Shown here piece by piece: positions 14,429 to 23,410 of a stretch of DNA of 64,000 nucleotides. Origin of the DNA: Immundisolibacter cernigliae. GTDB taxonomy: Bacteria; Pseudomonadota; Gammaproteobacteria; Immundisolibacterales; Immundisolibacteraceae. The stretch covers positions 1,922,001 to 1,986,000 of the forward strand of contig NZ_CP014671.1 in the NCBI RefSeq assembly GCF_001697225.1, written 5' to 3'. The position numbers and the translations under genes are program-made. Every line of letters starts with the position of its first letter. The first letter of the stretch is position 1. The notes below the pieces were generated by a model. The model was not told where the DNA came from, did not search any database, and saw nothing but the letters and a program-made list of their open reading frames with translations.

Positions 14429-16357
14429 TCAGCGTCCCGCCGTGCGCAGGTTGGGCGTTGCAATGCATCCGGGCAGGCTGCTCACCAGGGCCCGTCCAGC
14501 GGCGGCAATACCGGCGACATCGAGACCGAACTCGGCCAACTGCGCCGCCGGATCGCCGTGCTCGACCAGCCGGTCCGGCACCGCCAGCAGCCGCGCCGGC
14601 ACGCTGATCCCCTCGCCCGCCAGGGCCTCCAGCACGGCGCTGCCAAAGCCGCCGGCCAGGGCGTGTTCTTCCACCGTCAGCAGCGCCCCGCAGTGGCGCA
14701 CCAGCTGCGCGATGGCCGGCAGGTCGAGCGGCTTGACGAAGCGGGCGTTGAACACCGCCGCCTCGATGCCCTGCGCCGCCAGGCGCTCGGCTGCGGCCAG
14801 CGCCGGCGCCACGCGCGTGCCCAGCGCCACGATGGCCAGATCGTCACCCTCGCGCAGCAGCTCGCCGCGACCGATTGGCAGCGCCCGGATGTCGGCATCC
14901 AGCGGCACACCCAGGCCGTTGCCGCGCGGGTAGCGCAGCGCCACCGGCCCCGGATATTCGATGGCGGTGCGCAGCATGTGCCGCAGCTCGTTCTCGTCCT
15001 TGGGCGCCATCAGCACCATGTTGGGCAGGCAGCGCAGGTAGGCGATGTCGTACAGCCCCTGATGCGTGGCGCCGTCGGCGCCCACCAGCCCGGCGCGGTC
15101 CAGCGCAAAGGTCACGTCCAGGTTTTGCAGGCACACGTCGTGCACGATCTGGTCGAAGCCGCGCTGCAGGAAGGTCGAGTAGATGGCGGCGACCGGCTTG
15201 CGGCCCGTGGTGGCCAACCCAGCCGCAAAGGTCACGGCGTGCTGCTCGGCGATGCCGACGTCGAAGAACTGCTCCGGCAACGCCTCGGCAAACCGGCTCA
15301 GCCCCGTACCGCCGGCCATGGCGGCGGTGATCGCCACGATGCGCGGGTCCGCCTGCGCGAGCTCCAGCAGGGCATCGGCAAAGACGGCGGTGTAGGACGG
15401 CGCCGGCGCGGCCGGCTTGGGCATCTGGCCGGTCGCGGCATCGAAGGGCGTCACGCCGTGGTACTTGAGCGGGTCCTGCTCGGCCGGCGCGTAACCGGCG
15501 CCCTTGCGCGTGATGGCGTGCACCAGCACCGGTCCCTCGCCGTTGCCGAGCATGCTGCGCGCGTTACCCAGGGTTCGCAGCAGTGCCGGCAGGTCGTGTC
15601 CGGACACCGGCCCGATGTAACGGAAACCGAAGGCCTCGAACAGCGTAGCCGGCGTCAGCAAAGCCTTGGCGGATTGCTCCGCGCGCCGCGCCAGCTGCTG
15701 CAGCGGTTGCGGCAGGGGCGCCAGCATGTCCTTCGCCAGTCGGCGCAGGCGCCGCGCCGAGGGCGCCGACAGGGTGCGCGACAGAAGGGCGCCGATCGCG
15801 CCGACGTTCGGTTCGATGGACATCTCGTTGTCGTTGAGCACCACCAGCAGATTGGACTGCTTGATGTGCCCGGCGTGGTTCAGCGCCTCCAGCGCCATGC
15901 CGGCGGTGAGGGCACCATCGCCGATCAGCGCCACCGCGCAGGCATCCTCCCCGGCAGCCTGAAGCCCGCGCGCCATGCCCAACGCCGCCGAAATCGAGGT
16001 GCCGGCGTGGCCGGCGCCGAAGGTATCGAACGGCGACTCGCTGCGGCGCAGGAACTTGGCCGGGCCGCCCTCCTTGCCGATGCTCGCAAACTGTTCGCGC
16101 CGCCCGGTCAGCAGCTTGTGCGCGTAGCCCTGGTGGCCAACGTCCAGCACCAGGCGGTCGTGCGGCGTGTCGAACACATAGTGCAGCGCCAGCAGCAGTT
16201 CCACGGCGCCCAGACTGGATGCCAGATGCCCGCCGCTGCGCGCCACCTGGGTGACGATCTCCTCGCGCAATGCCGCGGCCACCTCGGTCAGCGCGGACGC
16301 CGGCAGCTCGCGCAGGTTGGCGGGCGTGTGGATGCTATCGAGCAGGTTCGTGTTCAT
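14429..16357 (-). CDS. dxs: 1-deoxy-D-xylulose-5-phosphate synthase
   Basis: A 642-residue thiamine diphosphate enzyme that condenses pyruvate and glyceraldehyde-3-phosphate, the first step of the non-mevalonate isoprenoid route. It has the GHQGYAHKLLTGR segment, the ThDP motif GDGALTAGMALEALN...LNDNEMS, and the transketolase-like second half with a DRAGLVGADGATHQG segment. The ATG at 16357 has GGAG 8 nt upstream; the longer frame is read-through of the Rieske gene, which it overlaps by 23 nt. As last gene of the carotenoid operon it would raise isoprenoid supply when pigment is made. The IS element lies directly downstream. Confidence 0.95.
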   Translation of the reverse strand: MNTNLLDSIHTPANLRELPASALTEVAAALREEIVTQVARSGGHLASSLGAVELLLALHYVFDTPHDRLVLDVGHQGYAHKLLTGRREQFASIGKEGGPAKFLRRSESPFDTFGAGHAGTSISAALGMARGLQAAGEDACAVALIGDGALTAGMALEALNHAGHIKQSNLLVVLNDNEMSIEPNVGAIGALLSRTLSAPSARRLRRLAKDMLAPLPQPLQQLARRAEQSAKALLTPATLFEAFGFRYIGPVSGHDLPALLRTLGNARSMLGNGEGPVLVHAITRKGAGYAPAEQDPLKYHGVTPFDAATGQMPKPAAPAPSYTAVFADALLELAQADPRIVAITAAMAGGTGLSRFAEALPEQFFDVGIAEQHAVTFAAGLATTGRKPVAAIYSTFLQRGFDQIVHDVCLQNLDVTFALDRAGLVGADGATHQGLYDIAYLRCLPNMVLMAPKDENELRHMLRTAIEYPGPVALRYPRGNGLGVPLDADIRALPIGRGELLREGDDLAIVALGTRVAPALAAAERLAAQGIEAAVFNARFVKPLDLPAIAQLVRHCGALLTVEEHALAGGFGSAVLEALAGEGISVPARLLAVPDRLVEHGDPAAQLAEFGLDVAGIAAAGRALVSSLPGCIATPNLRTAGR

Positions 16358-17354
16358 TGGGGGACTCCTGCGGCTGACATGAGGGAATGTGCCCGGCCGG
16401 CCGGCCGGTGGCGGCCTCTTGGCGCAAGTCGTAGCGGCGCTCGCAGTAGGCGGCATCCTCCGCCCACAGGCGCCGGGCCGCGAAACGCATGTACGGCGCG
16501 ATCAGCGCGCCGAGCCGGCGCGCCACGGCAAAACCCGGCCGCGATGAGGTGGCGAACACCGCCTCGGTGATCTGACAGCGATCCGTCCCCAGCGCCGTGC
16601 CGTGCGTCTCCACCACCGAGCCCGCGCCCTCGCCGTCGACGATGGTCATGGCGATGCAGCGCGCCTGCGGGCAGTCAAAACGTGCGTCGACCTCGATTGC
16701 CAGGGGACCGGCGACGCGAAAGGCCACGCGCACGGTGATGCTGTCCTCAGCGCGCTCGAGCACCGCCAGGCGGGCGAAGGAATGGCGGTGGAAGTGCGCG
16801 CCGTGCCAGGGATCGAGGCGGTTCTCCAGCACCTCGCGCGGCGTGCAGCGCGCCGGCAGCGTCATCACCGACACCAGCGCCTGCGCCGGGCGCAGCGGCA
16901 ACACCGGCGCCGGCAGCAGCGCCTCGCCCGGCAACTGCACCCACACCAGCACGCCGTCGTCGTGCGCCGGCAGCAGCGGGCTGCACGGCGCCGCCACGTC
17001 GAACGCCAGGCCGTGCCAGGGGCAGGTCAGGCGCCCGTCCGCCACCTGCCCGTCCGACCAGCGCGCGCCCAGGTGCGGGCACCGGTCGTGCGTCGCGTAC
17101 ACGCCCTGTGCACTGCGCCAGAGCACCAGCGAGTGACCGAGCACCTGCACCGAAAGCGGCTTGTCACCCAGCGCACTGGAAGCCGCCACTACGTGCCAAC
17201 CGCCCGCCGGACGCGCCAGCGCCCGGCGCAGCGCGCCGGCGATCCAGCGCGGCTCGGCCGCCTGCCAGTCCGGCTGCTCGGCCGCGGGCAGCACGCCCAG
17301 GTCCTGCCCGAACAGCCACAGGCGACGGCCGTGCCGGTCTTTGGTGCGGCGCAT
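16335..17354 (-). CDS. Rieske-domain protein of the carotenoid operon (DUF5914-like)
   Basis: A 339-residue protein with an N-terminal Rieske [2Fe-2S] site C92-x-H94-x16-C111-x2-H114, and a C-terminal domain beginning ENRLDPWHGAHFH, in which Asp181, His184 and His187/189 could bind a mononuclear iron as in Rieske oxygenases. This two-domain form resembles the Rieske/DUF5914 proteins beside crtU and crtI in actinobacterial carotenoid clusters. It may hydroxylate, desaturate or otherwise oxidise a carotenoid end group; the activity is not known to me. ATG 17354 forms an ATGA with the upstream stop, so the longer frame was rejected. Confidence 0.8.
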   Translation of the reverse strand: MRRTKDRHGRRLWLFGQDLGVLPAAEQPDWQAAEPRWIAGALRRALARPAGGWHVVAASSALGDKPLSVQVLGHSLVLWRSAQGVYATHDRCPHLGARWSDGQVADGRLTCPWHGLAFDVAAPCSPLLPAHDDGVLVWVQLPGEALLPAPVLPLRPAQALVSVMTLPARCTPREVLENRLDPWHGAHFHRHSFARLAVLERAEDSITVRVAFRVAGPLAIEVDARFDCPQARCIAMTIVDGEGAGSVVETHGTALGTDRCQITEAVFATSSRPGFAVARRLGALIAPYMRFAARRLWAEDAAYCERRYDLRQEAATGRPAGHIPSCQPQESPNEHEPAR

Positions 17355-18826
17355 CAGGCGGCCCTCAGCGGCGACGCCAGCAGGCCGCGCTGCGGCCCGA
17401 CCCACAGCGGCGCCGGGTCCACCTGGCGGGTGGCCAGCAGCGCATTGGCCGCCAGCGTGCCGGAAGCCACGGCCCGCTCCATCAGCGCGCAGGCAAACGG
17501 CAGGCGCACGTGATCACCGGCCACCAGCAGCGACGAATCGGCCGTAGTCACGCCCGGCCGTGTGGCGGCGCTGCCGGGCGGAAAGGCCGGGCAGTCGGCG
17601 CGCAGCAGGAACTGCTCACCGAGCACCTGCGCCGGCGCGGTTTCCGGATACACGACGTGCAGGGCGGCCAGCAGACGCTGGCGCAGTTCGGCCTCGTCGT
17701 CACAATCAAGACCGTAGCCGTGCAGCTCCAGCACCGCGCCGCCGTGGCGCGCGGCCCAGTCCCGGCTCGGCTCGTGGAAGGCGCTGTACACGGACACGTT
17801 GTCGAGAATGTCGTAGCCGGCGGTGCCGGCGAAAGCGGCGCGCCCGGCCGCCACCGGCCGGTCCAGCCACAGCCGCCATACCGCGAACGGCCGCGTGGCC
17901 TGCTGCGCGCGCAGTGGGCCCGAAACGGCGCCGGCCAGCGCGGGACTGGCATCCAGCAGCGCCCGCAGGCCCGGCACGTCGAGCGTCAGCACCACCGCAT
18001 CCGCCGCCAGCGTGTCGTCGCCCGCCCGCACCTGCCAGCCGGCATCCTGGCGCCCGACGGCCTGCACCGCACAGCCCAGGCGCAGCTGCACGCCAAGCGC
18101 CGTCAGATGTTGCTCGAACGGCTGCCACAGCCATTGCCCGAACGGCCGGCGCGCCACATCGAACACCAGCCCCTCGCGGTTGCCGAAGAAGTAGTAGTGA
18201 AACAGCATCAGCAGGTCGGCGGCCGAGAACTCGCCGGTCGGGTTGAAGAAGCTGTGCGCGAACACGTCCAGCAGGCGCAGGCGCGCCGCCGGCGGGAAAT
18301 TCAGGCCCTGCAGCCACTGCTCGGCGCTGATGCCGTCCCAGCGCGCCGGCGTGCGCCGCGGATGCCAGCCGAGCATGGCCAGCGCGTAGCCGACGCGCAC
18401 CCGGCGCAGGTCACGCAGGCCAAGGCCCACCTGGCGCATCAGCGGCCACAGCGTCAGCAGCGGATTGGCCGGCAGATTGGCAAAGCTCAGCGGCCCGGCC
18501 GGCGTCAGGATCGGGTAGTCGGTGAGCGGCAGCAGGCCATCGAGTGCCGGGTCTACCCGGCGCAGCAGCGCACGCAGGTTGTAGTAGTGCCGGAAGAAGG
18601 CGTGAAAGCCGCGGTCCATTTCGAAAGTCTCGCCGGCGACCTGCACCGGCCAGGCCGCCAGCCGGCCACCGAGGCCCGCCTCGCGTTCGATGAGCGTCAC
18701 CTGCGCGCCGCGCTCGGCCAGCACACAGGCCGCCGCCACGCCGGCCAGCCCGCCGCCGAGCACCGCCACGCGCAGCGGCGCTTCGAGCCGGGCGCGGCCG
18801 AAACGCGACTGCTCGAAGACCTTCAC
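17354..18826 (-). CDS. crtU: CrtU-like carotene desaturase/methyltransferase (aromatic-ring forming)
   Basis: A 490-residue FAD-dependent amine oxidase-type protein. The dinucleotide motif GGGLAG (24-29) is followed by GLGGRL and the segment DRGFHAFFRHYYNLRALLRR (71-90), which I recognise as characteristic of CrtU/isorenieratene synthase and its close relatives rather than of CrtI phytoene desaturases. CrtU converts beta-rings to aromatic phi-rings by desaturation with methyl migration. GTG 18826 overlaps the methyltransferase stop (GTGA); the frame upstream of it is a shadow. Context (CrtY, a Rieske protein, a methyltransferase) supports the call, but a different carotene desaturase or isomerase remains possible. 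Confidence 0.72.
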   Translation of the reverse strand: MKVFEQSRFGRARLEAPLRVAVLGGGLAGVAAACVLAERGAQVTLIEREAGLGGRLAAWPVQVAGETFEMDRGFHAFFRHYYNLRALLRRVDPALDGLLPLTDYPILTPAGPLSFANLPANPLLTLWPLMRQVGLGLRDLRRVRVGYALAMLGWHPRRTPARWDGISAEQWLQGLNFPPAARLRLLDVFAHSFFNPTGEFSAADLLMLFHYYFFGNREGLVFDVARRPFGQWLWQPFEQHLTALGVQLRLGCAVQAVGRQDAGWQVRAGDDTLAADAVVLTLDVPGLRALLDASPALAGAVSGPLRAQQATRPFAVWRLWLDRPVAAGRAAFAGTAGYDILDNVSVYSAFHEPSRDWAARHGGAVLELHGYGLDCDDEAELRQRLLAALHVVYPETAPAQVLGEQFLLRADCPAFPPGSAATRPGVTTADSSLLVAGDHVRLPFACALMERAVASGTLAANALLATRQVDPAPLWVGPQRGLLASPLRAA

Positions 18827-19509
18827 GTCGGCCGCCGGGCAACGAAGGTGTGCACGATCTGCCGCTGCCACAGGCGTCCGGGAATGACGCGCAACAGCTC
18901 GAAACCGGCGTTGCGGATGCGCGCCGCCAGCGCGTCGCGGCGGTCGAAGTCGAGCACGCTGCGTTCCAGGTACTCGAACAGCTGCGGCGCACCCGACACG
19001 GCGGCGCAAAACGGCCGCACCACGGCCCGGCACATGAACGTCCACAGCCGCTCGGCGCCAGGACCGGCCAGGCTGTAGTCGTGGACGGCCAGCAGGCCGC
19101 CGGGCGCCAGCAGGCCGCGCAGCTGCGCCAGCGACGCGTCCGGATCGGCCACGTTGCGCAGGCCGTAGCTCATCAGGATGCCGCCGAACGGACCGTTAAG
19201 ACTGTCTTGCGGCACCTGCGCATCGCCGTGCACGAACTCGATCGGCGCCAGCGGCTTGCGCCGCGCCTGTTCGAGCATGCCCAGCGAGCCGTCCAGGGCG
19301 ACGATCGGCACGCCCGGATGCGCCCGGCGCAGCGCCTGCGTCGAAAGACCGCTGCCGCAGCACAGGTCCAACAGCCGCGGCTGCGGCAGCGGTGCCAGCG
19401 CCCGCGCCGCGTCGCCGAGCATGCCCATGTAACCCGGATTGAGCCGGCACATCAGGTCGTAGCGCGGCGCCACGGCGTCGAAGGCGTTCGGGACGGCGGG
19501 CTTTTCCAT
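18823..19509 (-). CDS. SAM-dependent methyltransferase, CrtT/UbiE-like
   Basis: A 228-residue class I methyltransferase. The SAM-binding motif LLDLCCGSG is at 46-54, with an acidic strand end ALDGS and a post-motif MSYGLRNVADP typical of the UbiE/COQ5 group. Actinobacterial isorenieratene clusters carry a methyltransferase called CrtT in the same relative setting, whose exact role is uncertain; a carotenoid or quinone substrate would be consistent. Start ATG 19509 is 2 nt after the DUF2141 stop, and its stop overlaps the CrtU start. Confidence 0.8.
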   Translation of the reverse strand: MEKPAVPNAFDAVAPRYDLMCRLNPGYMGMLGDAARALAPLPQPRLLDLCCGSGLSTQALRRAHPGVPIVALDGSLGMLEQARRKPLAPIEFVHGDAQVPQDSLNGPFGGILMSYGLRNVADPDASLAQLRGLLAPGGLLAVHDYSLAGPGAERLWTFMCRAVVRPFCAAVSGAPQLFEYLERSVLDFDRRDALAARIRNAGFELLRVIPGRLWQRQIVHTFVARRPT

Positions 19510-19511
19510 GC

Positions 19512-19943
19512 TCAGAAGTACTTCATGTCGATGATGATGGGCTGTCCCGGCACCGGCACCAGGCGCGCATCCTCGAAGCGCGGCGGGCCGAACAGGATGC
19601 GCGGGTTTCTGGACACCCCAAAGCCTTCCTTTGGCATGCCGAACAGGCCGGTGGCCATGCGCTTGTCGCCGTCCTCGTCGTGCAGCACCGCCACCGCCAG
19701 CGCCTGACCGTCCGGCACGTCGCTGAAGCGGGCCTGCACCTGATCGGCGTCGATCGGCACTTCCACCCGCATGGCGGCCAGCTCGCCGCGGCCCGGGAAA
19801 CCGCGCGGCTCGATGAACAGCGCAAACAGCACGCTGCCTTCGTGGTTGCGCAGACCGCGTGCGATGACGTCCACATCCATGGCCTTGCCCTGCCCTGCCA
19901 GACCCAACAACAACACCAGCCCGACGCCGCGCGCTACAGACAC
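19512..19943 (-). CDS. Exported DUF2141 protein
   Basis: A 143-residue protein with a short signal peptide (hydrophobic VGLVLLLGLAGQG, cleavage probably after GKA) followed by one DUF2141 beta-sandwich domain: the pattern AVAVLHDEDGDKRM, GLFGMPKEGFG and a final IDMKY strand is characteristic. Such proteins are presumed periplasmic or outer-membrane-associated; no activity is established. Start GTG 19943 overlaps the CrtB stop by 10 nt and places the signal peptide correctly. Its presence inside a carotenoid operon suggests a part in pigment handling at the envelope, which is inference. Confidence 0.8.
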   Translation of the reverse strand: MSVARGVGLVLLLGLAGQGKAMDVDVIARGLRNHEGSVLFALFIEPRGFPGRGELAAMRVEVPIDADQVQARFSDVPDGQALAVAVLHDEDGDKRMATGLFGMPKEGFGVSRNPRILFGPPRFEDARLVPVPGQPIIIDMKYF

Positions 19944-20848
19944 AGCTCGGGCCCGAACTCGACCTGCCGCGCCGGCACGCGGGTGGCGGCGCGCGCACCC
20001 ACCACGGCGCCGCACTGACCGGCCAGCGCCAGCAGCACCTGCCCGGCCTTGCGCCAGCCGGGCAGGTAGGCGCGCCCGGCGAGTGGCTGGTAGCCCTGGC
20101 GCGCCAGCGCCGTACCGATGCCGCGGTAAATGCCTGCCGCAGCCCGCACCGCCAGCCCGCAGCGCCAGTCGAGCGCGCCGATGCCGCCCATGCCGACCCG
20201 GTAATAGGCGTCCGCCCGCGCCAGCACGCCTCGCACCTGCGCCGGCAGGCGGGCGGCAAGCTCGGCGTCGATCGGCCCCGCCAGCGCCGCGCGCACGGCG
20301 GCCTCGTCGGCAAAACCCAGCGCCCGGTACGGCAGGTACAGGCGCCCGCGCTGCCAGTCCTCGGCCACGTCGCGGCAAATGTTGGTCAGTTGCATGGCCA
20401 TGCCCAGCTGCGCCGCCTGTTCCAGGGCGGCGTCGTCGGCCACGCGCATCACGTGACACATCATCAGCCCCACCACGCCGGCCACGCGGTAGCAGTACAG
20501 CGCCAGCGCCGCGTGGTCGGCATACAGCGCCGGTTCGAGGTCCATGGCCATGCCGGCCAGCAGTTCCTGCGGGTAATGGCGCGGCAATGCGCAGCGGCGC
20601 ACCAGCTGCGCGAAGGCTTCCAGCAATGGGTCGGCCGCCGGGCGGCCTGCGTAAACGGCATCGAGCTCGGCTTGCAGGCGCGCCAGGCCGGTTGCCGGAT
20701 CGGCCGCCAGATCCACCGTGTCGTCGGCGCGCCGACACCAGGCGTACAGCACCAGCACGTCGGCGCGCACCGCCGGCGGCAGCAGCCGCGACGCCAGCGC
20801 AAAGCTCTTGGAGTGGTGCTGGATGAAGGCGGCCAGCGGCGCGTTCAT
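19934..20848 (-). CDS. crtB: Phytoene synthase
   Basis: A 304-residue squalene/phytoene synthase that condenses two geranylgeranyl diphosphates to phytoene. Both aspartate-rich motifs are present: RRADDTVD at 39-46 and NICRDVAED at 156-164, with the YCYRVAGVVG segment before the second. ATG 20848 overlaps the CrtI stop in an ATGA. It sits between crtI and the DUF2141 gene in the carotenoid operon. Confidence 0.95.
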   Translation of the reverse strand: MNAPLAAFIQHHSKSFALASRLLPPAVRADVLVLYAWCRRADDTVDLAADPATGLARLQAELDAVYAGRPAADPLLEAFAQLVRRCALPRHYPQELLAGMAMDLEPALYADHAALALYCYRVAGVVGLMMCHVMRVADDAALEQAAQLGMAMQLTNICRDVAEDWQRGRLYLPYRALGFADEAAVRAALAGPIDAELAARLPAQVRGVLARADAYYRVGMGGIGALDWRCGLAVRAAAGIYRGIGTALARQGYQPLAGRAYLPGWRKAGQVLLALAGQCGAVVGARAATRVPARQVEFGPELCL

Positions 20849-22329
20849 CGCGGGAAATCCTCGTCCACCAGCGTCATGGCGGCCTTGGCCGAGTTGATAA
20901 CGCCTGGCATGCCGGCGCCCGGATGCGTGCCGGCGCCGACCAGATACAGGCCTGGAATGTGCCGATCGCGGTTGTGCGGGCGCAGGTACGCGCTTTGCCA
21001 CAGCACCGGCGCCAGCGAGAAGCCGTTGCCGTGAAAGGCGCCCAGCTCGCGCTCGAAATCGCGCGGTGTCATCCAGCGCTTGACCGTGACGTGCGCACGC
21101 AGGCCGGGCATGGCGTGCGCCTCCAGGTAGGCCAGGATGCGCTCGGCGTACTCGGCGCCGACACGGTCCCAGTCGATGTCCGCATTGCCCAGGTGCGGCA
21201 CCGGCGACAGGGCGTAGAAGGTGTCGCCGCCGGGCGGCGCCAGCTGCGGGTCGGTCACCGTCGGCGCGTGCAGGTACAGGCTGAAATCGTCCGGCAGGTG
21301 GTGCCCGTTGAAGATCTCGCGCACCAGTTCGCGGTAGCGCGGGCCAAACAGGATGGTGTGGTGGCGCACCTGGTCGCGGTACAGGCGGTCGGTGCCGAAA
21401 TAGAGCACGAACAGCCCCATCGACCAGCGCGAGCGGGCCAGCCGCCGGGCCATGCGCCGGCCGCGCGGCAGCTGCCCGTACAGCCGGCTGTAGGTGTGCA
21501 TCACATCGGCATTCGAGACCACCAGATCGAAGCGCTGCTCGCCGCCGGCGTGCGTCAGGCAGTGGTGGCGGCCGTCCAGGCGCGCACTGTGCACCGGGCA
21601 GGACAGGCGCAGCTCCCCGCCCAGCTCCTCGAACAGCGCCACCATGGCGCGCACCAGGGCGTGCGTGCCGCCGCGCACGAACCAAACGCCATGCGTGCGT
21701 TCGAGATGATTGATGAGGGCGTAGATGGCGGAGGTGGCGAACGGGTCGCCGCCGACGAACAGCGGGTGAAACGACAGCGCCTGGCGCAGCTTGTCCGAGC
21801 GCACGTGCCGGCGCACCGCCCCGTACACGGAGCGCTCGGCGCGCAGGCCGACCAGCTTGGGCAGTGACCGCAACATGCTGGCCAGCGTGACGAACGGCGC
21901 CCCGGCCAGGTTCTCGTAACCCTCGCGGTACACCGCCTCGCTGTAGCGGGCAAAGCGCGCGTAGCCGGGCCCGTCACCGGGCGCGATGCGCTCGATCTCC
22001 TGCGCCAGCTGCTCGGGGTCGGCAAAGGCCTCGAAGTGCGTGCCGTCCTCCCACTGCAGGCGGTAGAACGGATCGAGCGGCAGCAGCTCGACGCGCTCGT
22101 GCAGGCGCGCGCCGGCCAGCGCGAACAGCTCTTCCAGGCACTGCGGCGCGGTGACCAGCGTCGGGCCCATGTCGAACACGTGCCCGCCTTCACTGAAGGT
22201 GTAGGCGCGTCCGCCGGGCAGGTCGCGGGCCTCGAAGAGGGTGGTGCTGATGCCGCGCGCCTGCAGGCGGATGGCTGCCGCCAGCCCGCCAAAGCCACTG
22301 CCGATCACCGCCGCATGCTGCTCAGCCAT
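20845..22329 (-). CDS. crtI: Phytoene desaturase
   Basis: A 494-residue FAD-dependent CrtI-type desaturase that converts phytoene stepwise to lycopene (or neurosporene). The N-terminus carries GSGFGGLAAAIRL and GGRAYTF, the middle has DMGPTLVTAP, and the C-terminus the FAD signature LVGAGTHPGAGMPGVINSAK. The ATG at 22329 has GGAG 7 nt upstream and overlaps the CrtE stop by 8 nt. Given the lycopene cyclase upstream, full four-step desaturation is the likely outcome. Confidence 0.95.
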   Translation of the reverse strand: MAEQHAAVIGSGFGGLAAAIRLQARGISTTLFEARDLPGGRAYTFSEGGHVFDMGPTLVTAPQCLEELFALAGARLHERVELLPLDPFYRLQWEDGTHFEAFADPEQLAQEIERIAPGDGPGYARFARYSEAVYREGYENLAGAPFVTLASMLRSLPKLVGLRAERSVYGAVRRHVRSDKLRQALSFHPLFVGGDPFATSAIYALINHLERTHGVWFVRGGTHALVRAMVALFEELGGELRLSCPVHSARLDGRHHCLTHAGGEQRFDLVVSNADVMHTYSRLYGQLPRGRRMARRLARSRWSMGLFVLYFGTDRLYRDQVRHHTILFGPRYRELVREIFNGHHLPDDFSLYLHAPTVTDPQLAPPGGDTFYALSPVPHLGNADIDWDRVGAEYAERILAYLEAHAMPGLRAHVTVKRWMTPRDFERELGAFHGNGFSLAPVLWQSAYLRPHNRDRHIPGLYLVGAGTHPGAGMPGVINSAKAAMTLVDEDFPR

Positions 22330-23410
22330 ATGCGCGCTCCAGACCGGCAAGATCGGTCATCACGTCGCGCACCGCCGCCTCCGGCAGCGAAGCGCCGGCA
22401 AGCAGGTCGCCTGCCCTGGCCAGGGTTTCATGCGCGCGGGCCAGACCGGCGTCGCCGACGATGTCGGCCAGCAGCGCGCAGATCGGTCGCCAATCGGCGC
22501 CCCCAGCGCACGCGCGGGCTAGCTCCGTCAACATCCGGTACTCCTTCTCGTCACAGTGCTGTGCGGCGATGGACCAGACCCAGGTCGGTCGCCCGAAACG
22601 CAGGTCCTCGCCGGCCTTGTCGTGCCGGGCCGGCAGCACGGCGGTGAGGTCGTCCAGCATTTGCAGCGCCACGCCCACCTGCTCGCCGAACCGCATGAGC
22701 AGCGCCACGCGACGCGGGCTGCCGCCGGCGCTGAGCGCGCCAAGCCCAGTGCACAGCGCCGTGAGGCAGCCGGTCTTGAGGCGGCTTTGTTCCGCCACCA
22801 GCGACGCCACCGAATGCTGCGGCAGGGTCCACACCTGCACGCCAAGGTCGAGCGCCTGTCCGCGGTGGCAATCCAGCAGCGCCGCGGTGATCAGCTGCGC
22901 AGCGCGGCGGCGCCGCGACGCCGGCAGGGGCATTTCCTCCAGCAGCGTGTAGGGCCAGAAATACAGCCAGTTGGCGGCGTTCAGCGCCCGTTCGGGGCCG
23001 ATCAGGCGGTGCAGCGCCGGACCGCCGCGGCGGCACTCGGCGCCGTCCTGGATGTCGTCCACGATCAACGACGCGCTGTGCAGGATTTCCGGCAGCAGGC
23101 ACAGCGCCTGCGATGGCTCGCCGCGCCCGTCGACCAGGCGCCAGCCGTGGTTCAGCAGGCGCGCGCGCAGCAGCTTGCCCGGCCGGGACAGGAACTGCGC
23201 CAACGGCCGGTACAGGGTCTCCTGCCAGACCAGGCCACACACCCCCTCGGCGCCAGGCAGGTCACTGACCCGGCGCTCGAAGAACGCGCCCAGATCGAGA
23301 TCGGCCAGCGCGTCGGCGGCACTTGCGGCGCGGCGCTGCTGCGGCCCGACGGCATGGGGACGTTCCGAGACCATCGAAAGCGCGGACGCCGAGACTGCCA
23401 GGGCTTTCAT
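22322..23410 (-). CDS. crtE: Geranylgeranyl diphosphate synthase-type polyprenyl synthase
   Basis: A 362-residue trans-isoprenyl diphosphate synthase. The first aspartate motif DDIQDGAECRRG (118-122 for DDIQD) is canonical. The second region reads LQMLDDLTAVLP (DDLTA, 253-257), lacking the last Asp of DDxxD, and is followed by a KAGEDLRFGRPTW segment; I recall the same pattern in a subfamily of bacterial carotenoid-cluster synthases, so it need not be inactive. The product is most likely C20 for CrtB. ATG 23410 overlaps the CrtY stop in an ATGA, excluding the longer frame. Confidence 0.88.
   Translation of the reverse strand: MKALAVSASALSMVSERPHAVGPQQRRAASAADALADLDLGAFFERRVSDLPGAEGVCGLVWQETLYRPLAQFLSRPGKLLRARLLNHGWRLVDGRGEPSQALCLLPEILHSASLIVDDIQDGAECRRGGPALHRLIGPERALNAANWLYFWPYTLLEEMPLPASRRRRAAQLITAALLDCHRGQALDLGVQVWTLPQHSVASLVAEQSRLKTGCLTALCTGLGALSAGGSPRRVALLMRFGEQVGVALQMLDDLTAVLPARHDKAGEDLRFGRPTWVWSIAAQHCDEKEYRMLTELARACAGGADWRPICALLADIVGDAGLARAHETLARAGDLLAGASLPEAAVRDVMTDLAGLERAYG

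Noticed and set aside
17354-18826. A second CrtI-type phytoene desaturase or CrtD
   Set aside because: The early DRGFHAFFRHYYNLR segment and the absence of the C-terminal CrtI FAD signature found in the 20845-22329 protein argue for the CrtU group instead, although this needs a tree.
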